From positions 1 to 8,111 of the forward strand of contig DAHVKR010000043.1 in assembly GCA_027320785.1 (NCBI GenBank): a stretch of 8,111 nucleotides of DNA, in the 5' to 3' direction. This DNA is from Bdellovibrionales bacterium. Lineage in GTDB: Bacteria; Bdellovibrionota; Bdellovibrionia; Bdellovibrionales; Bdellovibrionaceae. Below are positions 1-5,733 of this stretch, piece by piece. The translations under genes and the position numbers were made by a program. Within the stretch, counting starts at the first letter, position 1. Each line of letters begins with the position of its first letter. The notes beneath the pieces were generated by a model. It was not told the DNA's origin. It saw only the letters and a list, made by a program, of their open reading frames with translations, and made no database searches.

Positions 1-1
1 T

Positions 2-1444
2 GAGGCTCAGAAAATCCTGGATGAAGATCACAATGGGCTTGAGAACATTAAAAAAAGAATTCTACAGCATCTGGCTGTCTACCGCCTTACGGAAGGGAAG
101 AAGGGGTCTATCCTTCTCTTTGTAGGCCCTCCTGGTGTGGGTAAAACTTCTTTAGGCCAAAGTATTGCGAGAGCTTTGGGGCGAAAGTATGTTCGAGCCT
201 CACTGGGTGGAGTACGTGATGAAGCGGAGATCCGAGGGCATCGGCGAACTTATATTGGAGCTTTGCCGGGACGTATTCTATCCTCTTTGAAAAAAGCCGG
301 GGAGAAGGATCCTGTCTTTATTTTAGATGAAATTGATAAAATGTCTCGAGGCTTTACGGGAGATCCGACTGCCTCTTTGTTGGAGGTTCTCGATCCCGAG
401 CAAAATACAGCTTTTGTGGATCATTACTTAGAAGCTCCATTTGATTTATCGCAGGTTCTTTTTATTGGAACAGCCAATTCTCTTGAAGGAATTCCAGGAC
501 CTTTATTGGATCGAATGGAAATTATCGAGCTCGGGAGCTATACCGCAAAAGAAAAGCTTGAAATTGCGAAGCAACATTTGCTTTCTAAGCAAATGGCCGA
601 GCATGGCTTGGCCGAAGGACAATTGAAAGTTGATGATGAAGTTTTGAAAGCTATGATATCTCGTTATACACGCGAAGCGGGCGTGCGTGAGCTGCAAAGA
701 AAAATTGCTGAAATATGTCGTTGGGCTAGCGGTCGAATTGTAAAAGGAGAGCCAACTCCTCTTCATATCGAAGAGAATCAACTCGAGGAAATTCTGGGTC
801 AGGAGAAATTTTCTTTTGAAAAGATGAGAGCTCACAGTGCTCCAGGAGTCGTTGCAGGTCTTGCTTGGACGCCAGTTGGAGGTGATCTGTTGTATATTGA
901 GTCGGCGATGATGCCAGGACGTGGACACCTTACGTTAACAGGACAATTGGGAGATGTGATGAAGGAATCCGCCTCGATTGCCCTCAGTCTTTTGAAGTCT
1001 CGCATGGCTTTTTTTAATCCAAGTTTTGATTTTTCAAAATTTGACTTTCATGTGCATGCTCCCGCGGGTGCTACACCGAAAGATGGGCCTTCAGCTGGGG
1101 TAACTCTTTTAACCTCTTTGGCTTCTCTTTTAACAGGGCGAGCGATGGGGGTTGATCGCGCCATGACAGGAGAAATCACATTGGCAGGAGCTGTCCTACC
1201 AGTTGGCGGGATAAAGGAAAAACTGATGGCCGCTCATCGAAGTGGAATTCGAAAAGTTTTGATTCCGAAGTATAACGAGAAGGATTTAAAACAGCTACCA
1301 AATGAGGTGCTTCAAGATTTGGAAGTGACAACAGCTGAACATGTGAATGAAGTTTTGAAGTGGGCTCTAGATATTGATTTTACAGTGGCTGAGCCCATAG
1401 CCTTGAATCAACCCTACTCAGCTCATATGCCTGTGGATCATTGA
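2..1444 (+). CDS. lon: ATP-dependent Lon protease (C-terminal part, 5' end outside window)
   Basis: Lon is a cytoplasmic homo-oligomeric AAA+ serine protease that unfolds and degrades damaged and regulatory proteins. The frame is open from base 2, so about 480 residues are visible and the N-terminal substrate-binding domain lies to the left. In order one sees the Walker A loop GPPGVGKT (125-148), the Lon-typical stretch with RASLGGVRDEAEIRGHRRTY, Walker B VFILDEID (314-337), the sensor region TANSLEGIPGPLLDRME, and the alpha-helical lid. The protease domain follows, with catalytic Ser in DGPSAG (codon 1091-1093) and catalytic Lys in GGIKEKL (codon 1214-1216). Both dyad residues are present, so the enzyme looks active. 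A GTG at 137 lies inside Walker A and is not the start. The gene ends inside a perfect hairpin and converges on the next gene. The identification is secure; regulation cannot be judged without the upstream region. Confidence 0.97.
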   Translation, partial: EAQKILDEDHNGLENIKKRILQHLAVYRLTEGKKGSILLFVGPPGVGKTSLGQSIARALGRKYVRASLGGVRDEAEIRGHRRTYIGALPGRILSSLKKAGEKDPVFILDEIDKMSRGFTGDPTASLLEVLDPEQNTAFVDHYLEAPFDLSQVLFIGTANSLEGIPGPLLDRMEIIELGSYTAKEKLEIAKQHLLSKQMAEHGLAEGQLKVDDEVLKAMISRYTREAGVRELQRKIAEICRWASGRIVKGEPTPLHIEENQLEEILGQEKFSFEKMRAHSAPGVVAGLAWTPVGGDLLYIESAMMPGRGHLTLTGQLGDVMKESASIALSLLKSRMAFFNPSFDFSKFDFHVHAPAGATPKDGPSAGVTLLTSLASLLTGRAMGVDRAMTGEITLAGAVLPVGGIKEKLMAAHRSGIRKVLIPKYNEKDLKQLPNEVLQDLEVTTAEHVNEVLKWALDIDFTVAEPIALNQPYSAHMPVDH

Positions 1445-1452
1445 TCCACAGG
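1430..1452. terminator. Perfect hairpin across the lon stop codon, possible bidirectional terminator
   Basis: An 11-nt arm (CCTGTGGATCA, 1430-1440) is repeated in exact reverse complement (1442-1452) around a single T at 1441. In RNA the innermost pairs would open into a small loop. The structure lies between the convergent lon and chalcone-isomerase-like genes and contains the lon TGA (1442-1444), so it could end transcription from both sides. Neither side has a good U-tract: the plus side continues TCTTTG and the minus side CATATG. Intrinsic termination is therefore uncertain, and a Rho-assisted stop or an mRNA 3'-end stabilising role is equally possible. Confidence 0.5.
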
Positions 1453-1466
1453 TCTTTGAAGAAACC

Positions 1467-2090
1467 TTATTTAAAGATTTCTTTTTGGAAGTTTTCAAGG
1501 CCAGAGTCGGTGGGCTTACCAACCCAAAGGCGAAGAATGTTGTCGGACCATCCAACGGGTCCTGAAATGATTTCCTTGAGGCGTCCAGGGATCAGAACAA
1601 GCACGCGATCGGTTTTCTCGTCCTTTTTGCGGGCAATAATAAAGACTTCATTCTTTTTGATATCGCCTGACTTCTTAACAGCCGTGAGGAAATCTTGAAA
1701 AGGCTTTGTGTGAGGGTCAATGTGGTTTTTTTCGGTGCCTTCTCGAAAAGCCTCGACCATTTTGTTGGCGGGAACATCTCGGAGAAGAGTCATTTGAATT
1801 CCAGCGGGATTTGTGGAAATAAAGTCTTGAGCTTTATGGGTCCAGGCTAAATCAGGTGGAATGAGAAACTCTCCCACATAAACCTTGAAATTAAGAAAGG
1901 CAATTTTTTTAGTTCTGAGTGCATGAGCAACCGCTTTTAGCTGAATATTATCAAGCTCATCCAGTGTGACAGTTTGTGTGAGCTGAACACCATCGAATTT
2001 CTCAGAACTCTCAACTCTTTCATAAGCATGGACTTTCAGAGTCCCTAATGAGATCAAAATTGAAAGGATAAAGGCTGTAGAATGAAACAT
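1467..2090 (-). CDS. Exported chalcone-isomerase-like domain protein
   Basis: This 207-residue protein begins with a hydrophobic signal peptide (residues about 4-19) ending in KVHA|YE, so the mature protein is probably periplasmic. The rest resembles the bacterial chalcone-isomerase-like family. Supporting stretches are the early strand FKVYVGEFLI (68-77), the helix-forming middle GIQMTLLRDVPANKMVEAFREG (given in two parts: 97-106 and 107-118), and the C-terminal ILRLWVGKPTDSGLENFQKEI (starting at 185), which matches the family's usual 'IWLGxxPxdxxLkxxL' ending. Bacterial members have no established flavonoid substrate, and some are proposed to bind fatty acids or other small hydrophobic ligands, so no reaction is assigned. 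The ATG at 2088-2090 is preceded by AGGGAG (2095-2100) at 4 nt. It is a single gene, convergent with lon and divergent from the signalling gene. Family call fairly sure, function unknown. Confidence 0.75.
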   Translation of the reverse strand: MFHSTAFILSILISLGTLKVHAYERVESSEKFDGVQLTQTVTLDELDNIQLKAVAHALRTKKIAFLNFKVYVGEFLIPPDLAWTHKAQDFISTNPAGIQMTLLRDVPANKMVEAFREGTEKNHIDPHTKPFQDFLTAVKKSGDIKKNEVFIIARKKDEKTDRVLVLIPGRLKEIISGPVGWSDNILRLWVGKPTDSGLENFQKEIFK

Positions 2091-2094
2091 AGAA

Positions 2095-2100
2095 CTCCCT
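2095..2100 (-). promoter_or_regulatory. Ribosome binding site of the chalcone-isomerase-like gene
   Basis: On the minus strand AGGGAG stands 4 nt before the ATG at 2088-2090. It supports that start, which also gives a well-formed signal peptide. Confidence 0.65.
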
Positions 2101-2146
2101 ATAATACTTGCTGTGTCATGTACCTTAAATAATTTGAGTTTTATTC

Positions 2147-2164
2147 AAAGCTGATTCAAGCTTT
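2147..2164. promoter_or_regulatory. Short inverted repeat in the divergent intergenic region, possible operator
   Basis: AAAGCT (2147-2152) and AGCTTT (2159-2164) form an inverted repeat with a 6-nt spacer, just upstream of a -10-like TAAATA (2164-2169). The same stretch also shows near-direct repeats ATTCAAAGCT and ATTCAAGCTT (2143-2152 and 2154-2163). It sits in the only gap (2091-2173) that can hold promoters for the two diverging genes, so a regulator site is plausible. The repeat is short enough to arise by chance, and no convincing -35 box was found. Confidence 0.25.
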
Positions 2165-2173
2165 AAATAGTAA

Positions 2174-2506
2174 ATGATGCAGCCAGAAAGAGACTCCTTT
2201 GTTTTTATTTCCACATCAGCCGCAACATTGGCTCGATTGCATCAGGCTTCTGAATTCTTATCTTTTGAAATCAATGTTCAAGCAACACTTAAGCTTTTTT
2301 TAGATCAAGATGCTATACGTCCGCGAACCCTTTTGCTCGATATGAGAGAAGTGGGACCTCAGGATCAGGATTTTTTAGTCAGGCTTCGTCAACTACTGCC
2401 TAAATCGCAAGTTGTTGGCTTGATCGAAAAAAAAAGAAAATCGAAAAACAGAATGGTTTATGCAGCATTTTATAACCGAAGAGATGCTGGCTTCATATGC
2501 ACTTGA
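2174..2506 (+). CDS. Receiver-like N-terminal part of a split signalling protein
   Basis: The first 85 or so residues look like a degenerate response-regulator receiver fold. They show strand FVFIST (9-14), helix, strand EINVQAT, then TLLLDMRE with an Asp where the phosphoacceptor would be, and strand QVVGLIE. The acidic pair normally found after the first strand is missing (here STSA), so phosphorylation in the usual way is doubtful. After nine A (2427-2435) the frame continues only into a short basic tail (KRKSKNRM...) and stops at 2504-2506. The other frame, open from 2424, continues as protein-like sequence, so the natural product is probably one chain of about 432 residues made by a one-base shift. 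The start could be ATG 2174 or ATG 2177; neither has a visible Shine-Dalgarno sequence. A -10-like TAAATA at 2164-2169 would allow a nearly leaderless mRNA. Receiver assignment is by pattern only. Confidence 0.55.
   Translation: MMQPERDSFVFISTSAATLARLHQASEFLSFEINVQATLKLFLDQDAIRPRTLLLDMREVGPQDQDFLVRLRQLLPKSQVVGLIEKKRKSKNRMVYAAFYNRRDAGFICT
2427..2435 (+). other. Run of nine A at the junction of two frames (possible slippage or frameshift site)
   Basis: Nine A in a row follow TCG, in a wider A-rich stretch. Left of it coding is in the frame of 2174; right of it the protein-like frame is that of 2460, open back to 2424 after a TGA at 2421-2423. Loss of one A would join both frames into one chain of 432 residues (1299 bases including stop). 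A homopolymer of this length is a known type of site for polymerase slippage, replication indels and sequencing error, and the sequence alone cannot separate these. Confidence 0.6.
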
Positions 2507-3473
2507 ATTTCTCTTGTTTCAAAAAAACATGTGTGATTTTTACGAGATTTCGCCCATGGACCTTTTTCCCGATACCATGGTCTACTTTAATGCCTATCAT
2601 TACTTACCCTTGAATCAGAAATATCTTCCCTTTATTCATGAGAACTTTGAACTCTCCGAGCGCAAGCATAGAAGAATTGAGCAACTCAAAACGCTTTATA
2701 TTCATCAAAGCGATAGTTCTGCTTATGTACAGTATATTGAAAAGTACTATGATCAATTTAAAGTGGGCCTCAGGAAAAGAGCGAGGGCTCGATGCTATCA
2801 GCTTCTAACAGAGTGGCGTGATTTACTTTACTCCTACCTCTTCGAAATGAGAGAAATCGAGAGCTTCGCAACAACTCGTCCAGATATGCCAATTTGGCTT
2901 AATGAGCTTTTAAATTATATTGCAGCTTCCGAGGATCCCTGGAGCCTCATCTTCGAGATCTGTCATATGGACTGTCTAAGGTTTGACCATTCAATGGCAG
3001 AGCTTATCGTGACATGCTTTCTTTCGCGTAATCTTGGAGAAGATGAGGCTGAGACTCTTTTAGATATCAAAATGCTGATTACGATTTGTCAAATGAGGGG
3101 GGATGTTCTTCTCTACAGAAAGAAATTATCCAATATAAAACTTTCGGAAGAAGAGGCTGAGAAGTGGTCTCATGTGGGTGACGTTCTTTCGGAATATGAT
3201 TTAGCTTCGACATTTCCAAGATCTGTGAAAGATGATTTTGATCAATTCCAGAAACAGTTTATGCTTAAAAAGGAAGAAACTCAAAATCTGAGTCGCTTGA
3301 TTTATTGTTACTTAGGTGAAGCCATTGTATCATCAATAATCAGTCTTCCAACAGATCCATATAAAAAAGATGAGCTGATTGAAGCTATTATGGTAAGAGT
3401 TAAGTCAGATGGTTTTTTGCAGGAAGCATGGATGGAAGAACTTCGTCAGTTTTTAAAAAAGCAGGAGAAATGA
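2460..3473 (+). CDS. C-terminal part of the split signalling protein, with a degenerate HD-GYP-like region
   Basis: As a free-standing gene this would begin at ATG 2460 (337 residues), but no ribosome site precedes it and the frame is open back to 2424 (SKKKENRKTEWF...), so it is more likely the continuation of the receiver-like gene. Residues 28-97 show a pattern (Y-H-Y-L-P-L-N-Q-K-Y-L-P, then LYIHQSD...YVQYIEKYYD) that resembles the domain often found before HD-GYP regions in signalling proteins. Residues 176-243 read like an HD-GYP core: FDHSMAELIV...RNLG, then LSEEEAEKWSHVGDVL. The metal-binding HD pair is replaced by CQ (210-211, ITICQMRGD), so c-di-GMP hydrolysis is unlikely; a binding or scaffold role is possible. 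No membrane segment is seen. Its TGA (3471-3473) abuts the thiolase start. Domain assignment is by pattern and moderate at best. Confidence 0.6.
   Translation: MQHFITEEMLASYALEFLLFQKNMCDFYEISPMDLFPDTMVYFNAYHYLPLNQKYLPFIHENFELSERKHRRIEQLKTLYIHQSDSSAYVQYIEKYYDQFKVGLRKRARARCYQLLTEWRDLLYSYLFEMREIESFATTRPDMPIWLNELLNYIAASEDPWSLIFEICHMDCLRFDHSMAELIVTCFLSRNLGEDEAETLLDIKMLITICQMRGDVLLYRKKLSNIKLSEEEAEKWSHVGDVLSEYDLASTFPRSVKDDFDQFQKQFMLKKEETQNLSRLIYCYLGEAIVSSIISLPTDPYKKDELIEAIMVRVKSDGFLQEAWMEELRQFLKKQEK
3463..3467 (+). promoter_or_regulatory. Ribosome binding site deciding the thiolase start
   Basis: AGGAG lies inside the last codons of the preceding gene. It is 8 nt before ATG 3476 but only 2 nt before ATG 3470, which overlaps the preceding TGA as ATGA. 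Spacing favours 3476. Either way the two genes are close enough for translational coupling. Confidence 0.7.
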
Positions 3474-3475
3474 AA

Positions 3476-4744
3476 ATGAAAGAAGCTGTAATTTGTGGAG
3501 GTCAGAGAACTCCTTTTGTAAAGTCGATGACATATTATCAAAAAACTTCGACTCAAGAGTTGATGACAGCAGCGTTAAGTGCACTCACTCAGAAATTTAA
3601 CTTACAAAATCAAATTTTGGGAGACGTGGCATTAGGAGCAGTTATTAATGCTTCTGATAAGTGGGCGATGCCACGGGAAAGTGTTTTGGGTAGTGGTCTT
3701 CATCCTTGGACACCGGCTTACTATGTTCAAAGAGCGTGTGGGACAGGTCTTGAAGCTATTGGGCAAATCGCATCGAAAATTAAGCTTGGACAAATTGAGT
3801 GGGGCATAGGAGGAGGGGTCGATACAAACACAGATCTTCCTATTCTGTATCCACACTCTTTTTCAGAGAAAATGGTCGCTCTGAATACGGCCCGCTCGAC
3901 AGGTCAAAAATTATCCAGTCTGTTAAAATTTCGCCCTTCTGATTTAAAGCCTCAATTTCCAGCCGTTGTGGAGGCTCGAACAGGGCTTTCTATGGGGCAG
4001 CACTGCGAGAAAATGGTTCAAGAATGGAAAATTTCAAGAGAAGATCAGGATCTCTTGGCCTATGAAAGTCATCAAAAAGGAGCGAAGGCTTACTCTGAAA
4101 ACTTTTTTGAAGATCTTATTTTTGAATTCAAAGGTGTTAAAAAAGATACGATTCTTCGAGCCGAGACAAGTTTAGAAAAATTGGCGAAGTTAAAACCTGC
4201 CTTTGATTTTTCAGGAGTGGGAACTTTAACGGCGGGGAACTCGACAGCTCTAACGGACGGTGCGAGCTGTGTTTTGTTAGCCAGTCGAGAGAAAGCTCAA
4301 AAGCAAGGATTGCCAATTTTGGCTAAGTTTATTGATTGTGAAGCTGCGGCCCTTGATTTTGTTAAAGGGGATGGTCTTTTAATGGCACCGACAGTAGCAG
4401 TTTCAAGACTTTTAGAGCGCAACAACATGAAACTTCAAGATTTTGATTTTTATGAAATTCATGAAGCTTTTGCCGGGCAAGTTCTTTGTACTTTTAAAGC
4501 TTGGCAGGACCCTACTTACTGCAAAAACTATTTAGGACGAGATCAGGTTATGGGCGAAATTCCACGGGATCGCCTTAATATAAAAGGTGGCAGTCTCGCT
4601 ATGGGGCATCCTTTTGCTGCAACAGGTGGTCGAATCGTTGCGACCTTGGCTAAACTTCTGAAAGGTCATGCCAAAGGTCGAGGTCTGATTTCGATTTGTA
4701 CGGCAGGTGGTATGGGCGTCGCTGCAATTTTAGAAGCACCTTAA
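3476..4744 (+). CDS. fadI: Acetyl-CoA acyltransferase (thiolase), FadI-like
   Basis: Thiolases of this type cleave 3-ketoacyl-CoA with CoA to give acetyl-CoA and a shortened acyl-CoA, the last step of fatty-acid beta-oxidation; some members run the condensation in reverse. From ATG 3476 the protein has 422 residues, close to the long FadI/trifunctional-beta type. The nucleophile is Cys88 in QRACGTG. AGNSTALTDGA (253-263) is the family signature before the C-terminal half. The active-site His lies in EIHEAFAG (His329), the second in GGSLAMGHPFAATGGR (His378), and the acid/base Cys in ICTAGGMG (Cys408). The GHPFAATG form is typical of FadI-like members. All catalytic residues are present. No fadJ-like partner gene is visible in the window; instead the gene is coupled to the signalling gene upstream and followed 46 nt later by a small membrane protein. 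Enzyme class is certain; substrate chain length and the symbol are inferred. Confidence 0.9.
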   Translation: MKEAVICGGQRTPFVKSMTYYQKTSTQELMTAALSALTQKFNLQNQILGDVALGAVINASDKWAMPRESVLGSGLHPWTPAYYVQRACGTGLEAIGQIASKIKLGQIEWGIGGGVDTNTDLPILYPHSFSEKMVALNTARSTGQKLSSLLKFRPSDLKPQFPAVVEARTGLSMGQHCEKMVQEWKISREDQDLLAYESHQKGAKAYSENFFEDLIFEFKGVKKDTILRAETSLEKLAKLKPAFDFSGVGTLTAGNSTALTDGASCVLLASREKAQKQGLPILAKFIDCEAAALDFVKGDGLLMAPTVAVSRLLERNNMKLQDFDFYEIHEAFAGQVLCTFKAWQDPTYCKNYLGRDQVMGEIPRDRLNIKGGSLAMGHPFAATGGRIVATLAKLLKGHAKGRGLISICTAGGMGVAAILEAP

Positions 4745-4777
4745 AAATAAAAATAAGAATACCGATAGAGCTTTCAT

Positions 4778-4784
4778 GGGAGGA
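4778..4784 (+). promoter_or_regulatory. Strong ribosome binding site for a TTG start
   Basis: GGGAGGA precedes the TTG at 4791 by 6 nt and is the clearest Shine-Dalgarno in the window. It justifies the unusual start codon. An ATG at 4776 inside the site leads to a stop after three codons and is not a start. Confidence 0.75.
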
Positions 4785-4790
4785 TAACTC

Positions 4791-5240
4791 TTGGAGCTCT
4801 TTCGTGGACTTTTTCGCAATTTTTTAAATAGTCTTATTATCTCATCTTTAGTTTCTTTGGTCGGTCTCTCTCTTTTTGTGGGAGACTTCCCTCCAACAGT
4901 TGGAAAGGTGAAGAGAACATTTGCTGAGTACCAAAGTTTAATTCACCTCAAAAATGATCTTTTGAATCGTAATCCTGGTTTGAGAGATGAAGACTTTGTT
5001 GATACTTATCAAAAACAAAAGCGAAATACGCTCAATCACCTTGTCGGAGCCAACGCGGCGGAAGCTGAAAGAACGATTGCCTCTACACTGGGAGGTGATT
5101 CAGATTTAGGATCTGAATCGAGAACAGCTGAAATGCCGAAAGAGTGGCGAGAACAGATTTATAACTTGCAAGCTCAGGTTTTTAGACTCAATCAAAGAGT
5201 TATTGAACTTGAGAAGCGACAGCAGCAGTCGAGACGCTAA
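4791..5240 (+). CDS. Small membrane-anchored protein with C-terminal coiled coil, function unknown
   Basis: No family was recognised for this 149-residue protein. A short basic N-terminus (MELFRGLFRNF) leads into one hydrophobic segment (about residues 12-31, rich in L, S, V, I). With no clear cleavage site it is best read as an uncleaved membrane anchor. The middle is polar and charged, with many N, D, E and K. A low-complexity Gly/Ser/Asp stretch (101-110) follows. The end (about 118-146, REQIYNLQAQVFRLNQRVIELEK region) has heptad-like spacing of I, L and V and probably forms a coiled coil, suggesting self-association or a partner. It starts with TTG behind a strong ribosome site and lies 46 nt after the thiolase with no clear terminator between, so co-transcription is likely. 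Its last 4 nt overlap the convergent arfB end. Confidence 0.7.
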   Translation: MELFRGLFRNFLNSLIISSLVSLVGLSLFVGDFPPTVGKVKRTFAEYQSLIHLKNDLLNRNPGLRDEDFVDTYQKQKRNTLNHLVGANAAEAERTIASTLGGDSDLGSESRTAEMPKEWREQIYNLQAQVFRLNQRVIELEKRQQQSRR

Positions 5241-5647
5241 TCCTCTTCAACACGAGATCTGAGTTTTTTTATTTGAGAATGATGTTTCTTTTTTTCCAAA
5301 CGCTTCGCTTTAGAAGCTCGAGTTGGTTTGGTTTGAATTCTTTTAACTTGAGGCTTCAGAGCTTTTTCGATAATTTGAATCCATTTTTGAATGCAAGCCT
5401 CTTTGTTTTGCCTTTGCGAACGAAACTCATGGGAGCGAATCAAAAGTTCACCATCTCGAGTTAGCTTTCGAGAAAGAACTCTTAAGAGTCGCTCAATATC
5501 ATTCACAGATAAAGACTGAGTTTGTGAAGGTGTCCATCGTAAAATGACAGCTGAGTCCGTTTTGTTCACATATTGTCCACCCGCACCTGAAGAACGAGCT
5601 GTTTCAAATGTGAACTCATGAAAAGGGGGGTGAAGTATTCGTCTCAT
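5237..5647 (-). CDS. arfB: Alternative ribosome-rescue factor, peptidyl-tRNA hydrolase ArfB (YaeJ)
   Basis: ArfB releases nascent chains from ribosomes stalled at the ends of mRNAs lacking a stop codon. It puts a GGQ motif into the peptidyl-transferase centre and its basic tail into the empty mRNA channel. From ATG 5647 the protein has 136 residues, close to the roughly 140 of E. coli ArfB. The catalytic GGQ is at residues 23-25 in SSGAGGQYVNKTDSAVILRW, and EFRSQRQNKE follows in the core. The C-terminal tail (about 104-136) is Lys/Arg rich and keeps the KPTRASKAKRL signature that separates ArfB from release factors and PrfH. An in-frame TTG at 5666-5668 would add seven residues; ATG is preferred because GGQ then sits at a position similar to E. 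coli, but neither start has a well-spaced ribosome site. It follows glnN with a hairpin between, so its promoter may be its own or readthrough. Confidence 0.92.
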   Translation of the reverse strand: MRRILHPPFHEFTFETARSSGAGGQYVNKTDSAVILRWTPSQTQSLSVNDIERLLRVLSRKLTRDGELLIRSHEFRSQRQNKEACIQKWIQIIEKALKPQVKRIQTKPTRASKAKRLEKKKHHSQIKKLRSRVEED

Positions 5648-5684
5648 ATCGATTCGGAAACCTACCAAGTTCCTTGAAAGTTCT

Positions 5685-5718
5685 ACCTATCGAACAGAAT
5701 TTCCTCTGCTCGATAGGT
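5685..5718 (-). terminator. Hairpin after the glutamine synthetase gene, probable terminator
   Basis: ACCTATCGA (5685-5693) pairs with TCGATAGGT (5710-5718). After one A-C mismatch the stem continues with CAGA (5695-5698) and TCTG (5705-5708), leaving a 6-nt loop. It begins 15 nt beyond the glnN stop (5734-5736) and lies ahead of arfB, as expected for a glnN terminator. The bases after it on the minus strand are AGAACTTTC, a poor U-tract, so termination may be partial and arfB may receive readthrough. Confidence 0.55.
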
Positions 5719-5733
5719 GATTGGGTGCGCAGA

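Noticed and set aside
503..928. Long open frame on the minus strand inside lon
   Set aside because: It is opposite clearly conserved Lon sequence, has no recognisable domain and is rich in unlikely composition; it is a shadow.
1441..1698. Plus-strand open frame opposite the chalcone-isomerase-like gene
   Set aside because: The opposite strand encodes a protein with signal peptide, ribosome site and family pattern; the plus frame has none.
2103..2111. TATTAT-like -10 box just before the chalcone-isomerase-like gene
   Set aside because: It would start transcription inside the ribosome site, and no -35 box is found at a proper distance.
3428..3475. Upstream extension of the thiolase start to 3428
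   Set aside because: The extra residues are encoded by the preceding gene's final codons in another frame. Conserved thiolase sequence begins at KEAVICGGQRTPF, and the ribosome site fits ATG 3476.
5264..5270. Run of seven T after the small membrane protein gene, as a possible plus-strand terminator
   Set aside because: Only a weak CTC/GAG pairing precedes it, and the bases are Lys-Lys codons of arfB, whose basic tail explains the run.
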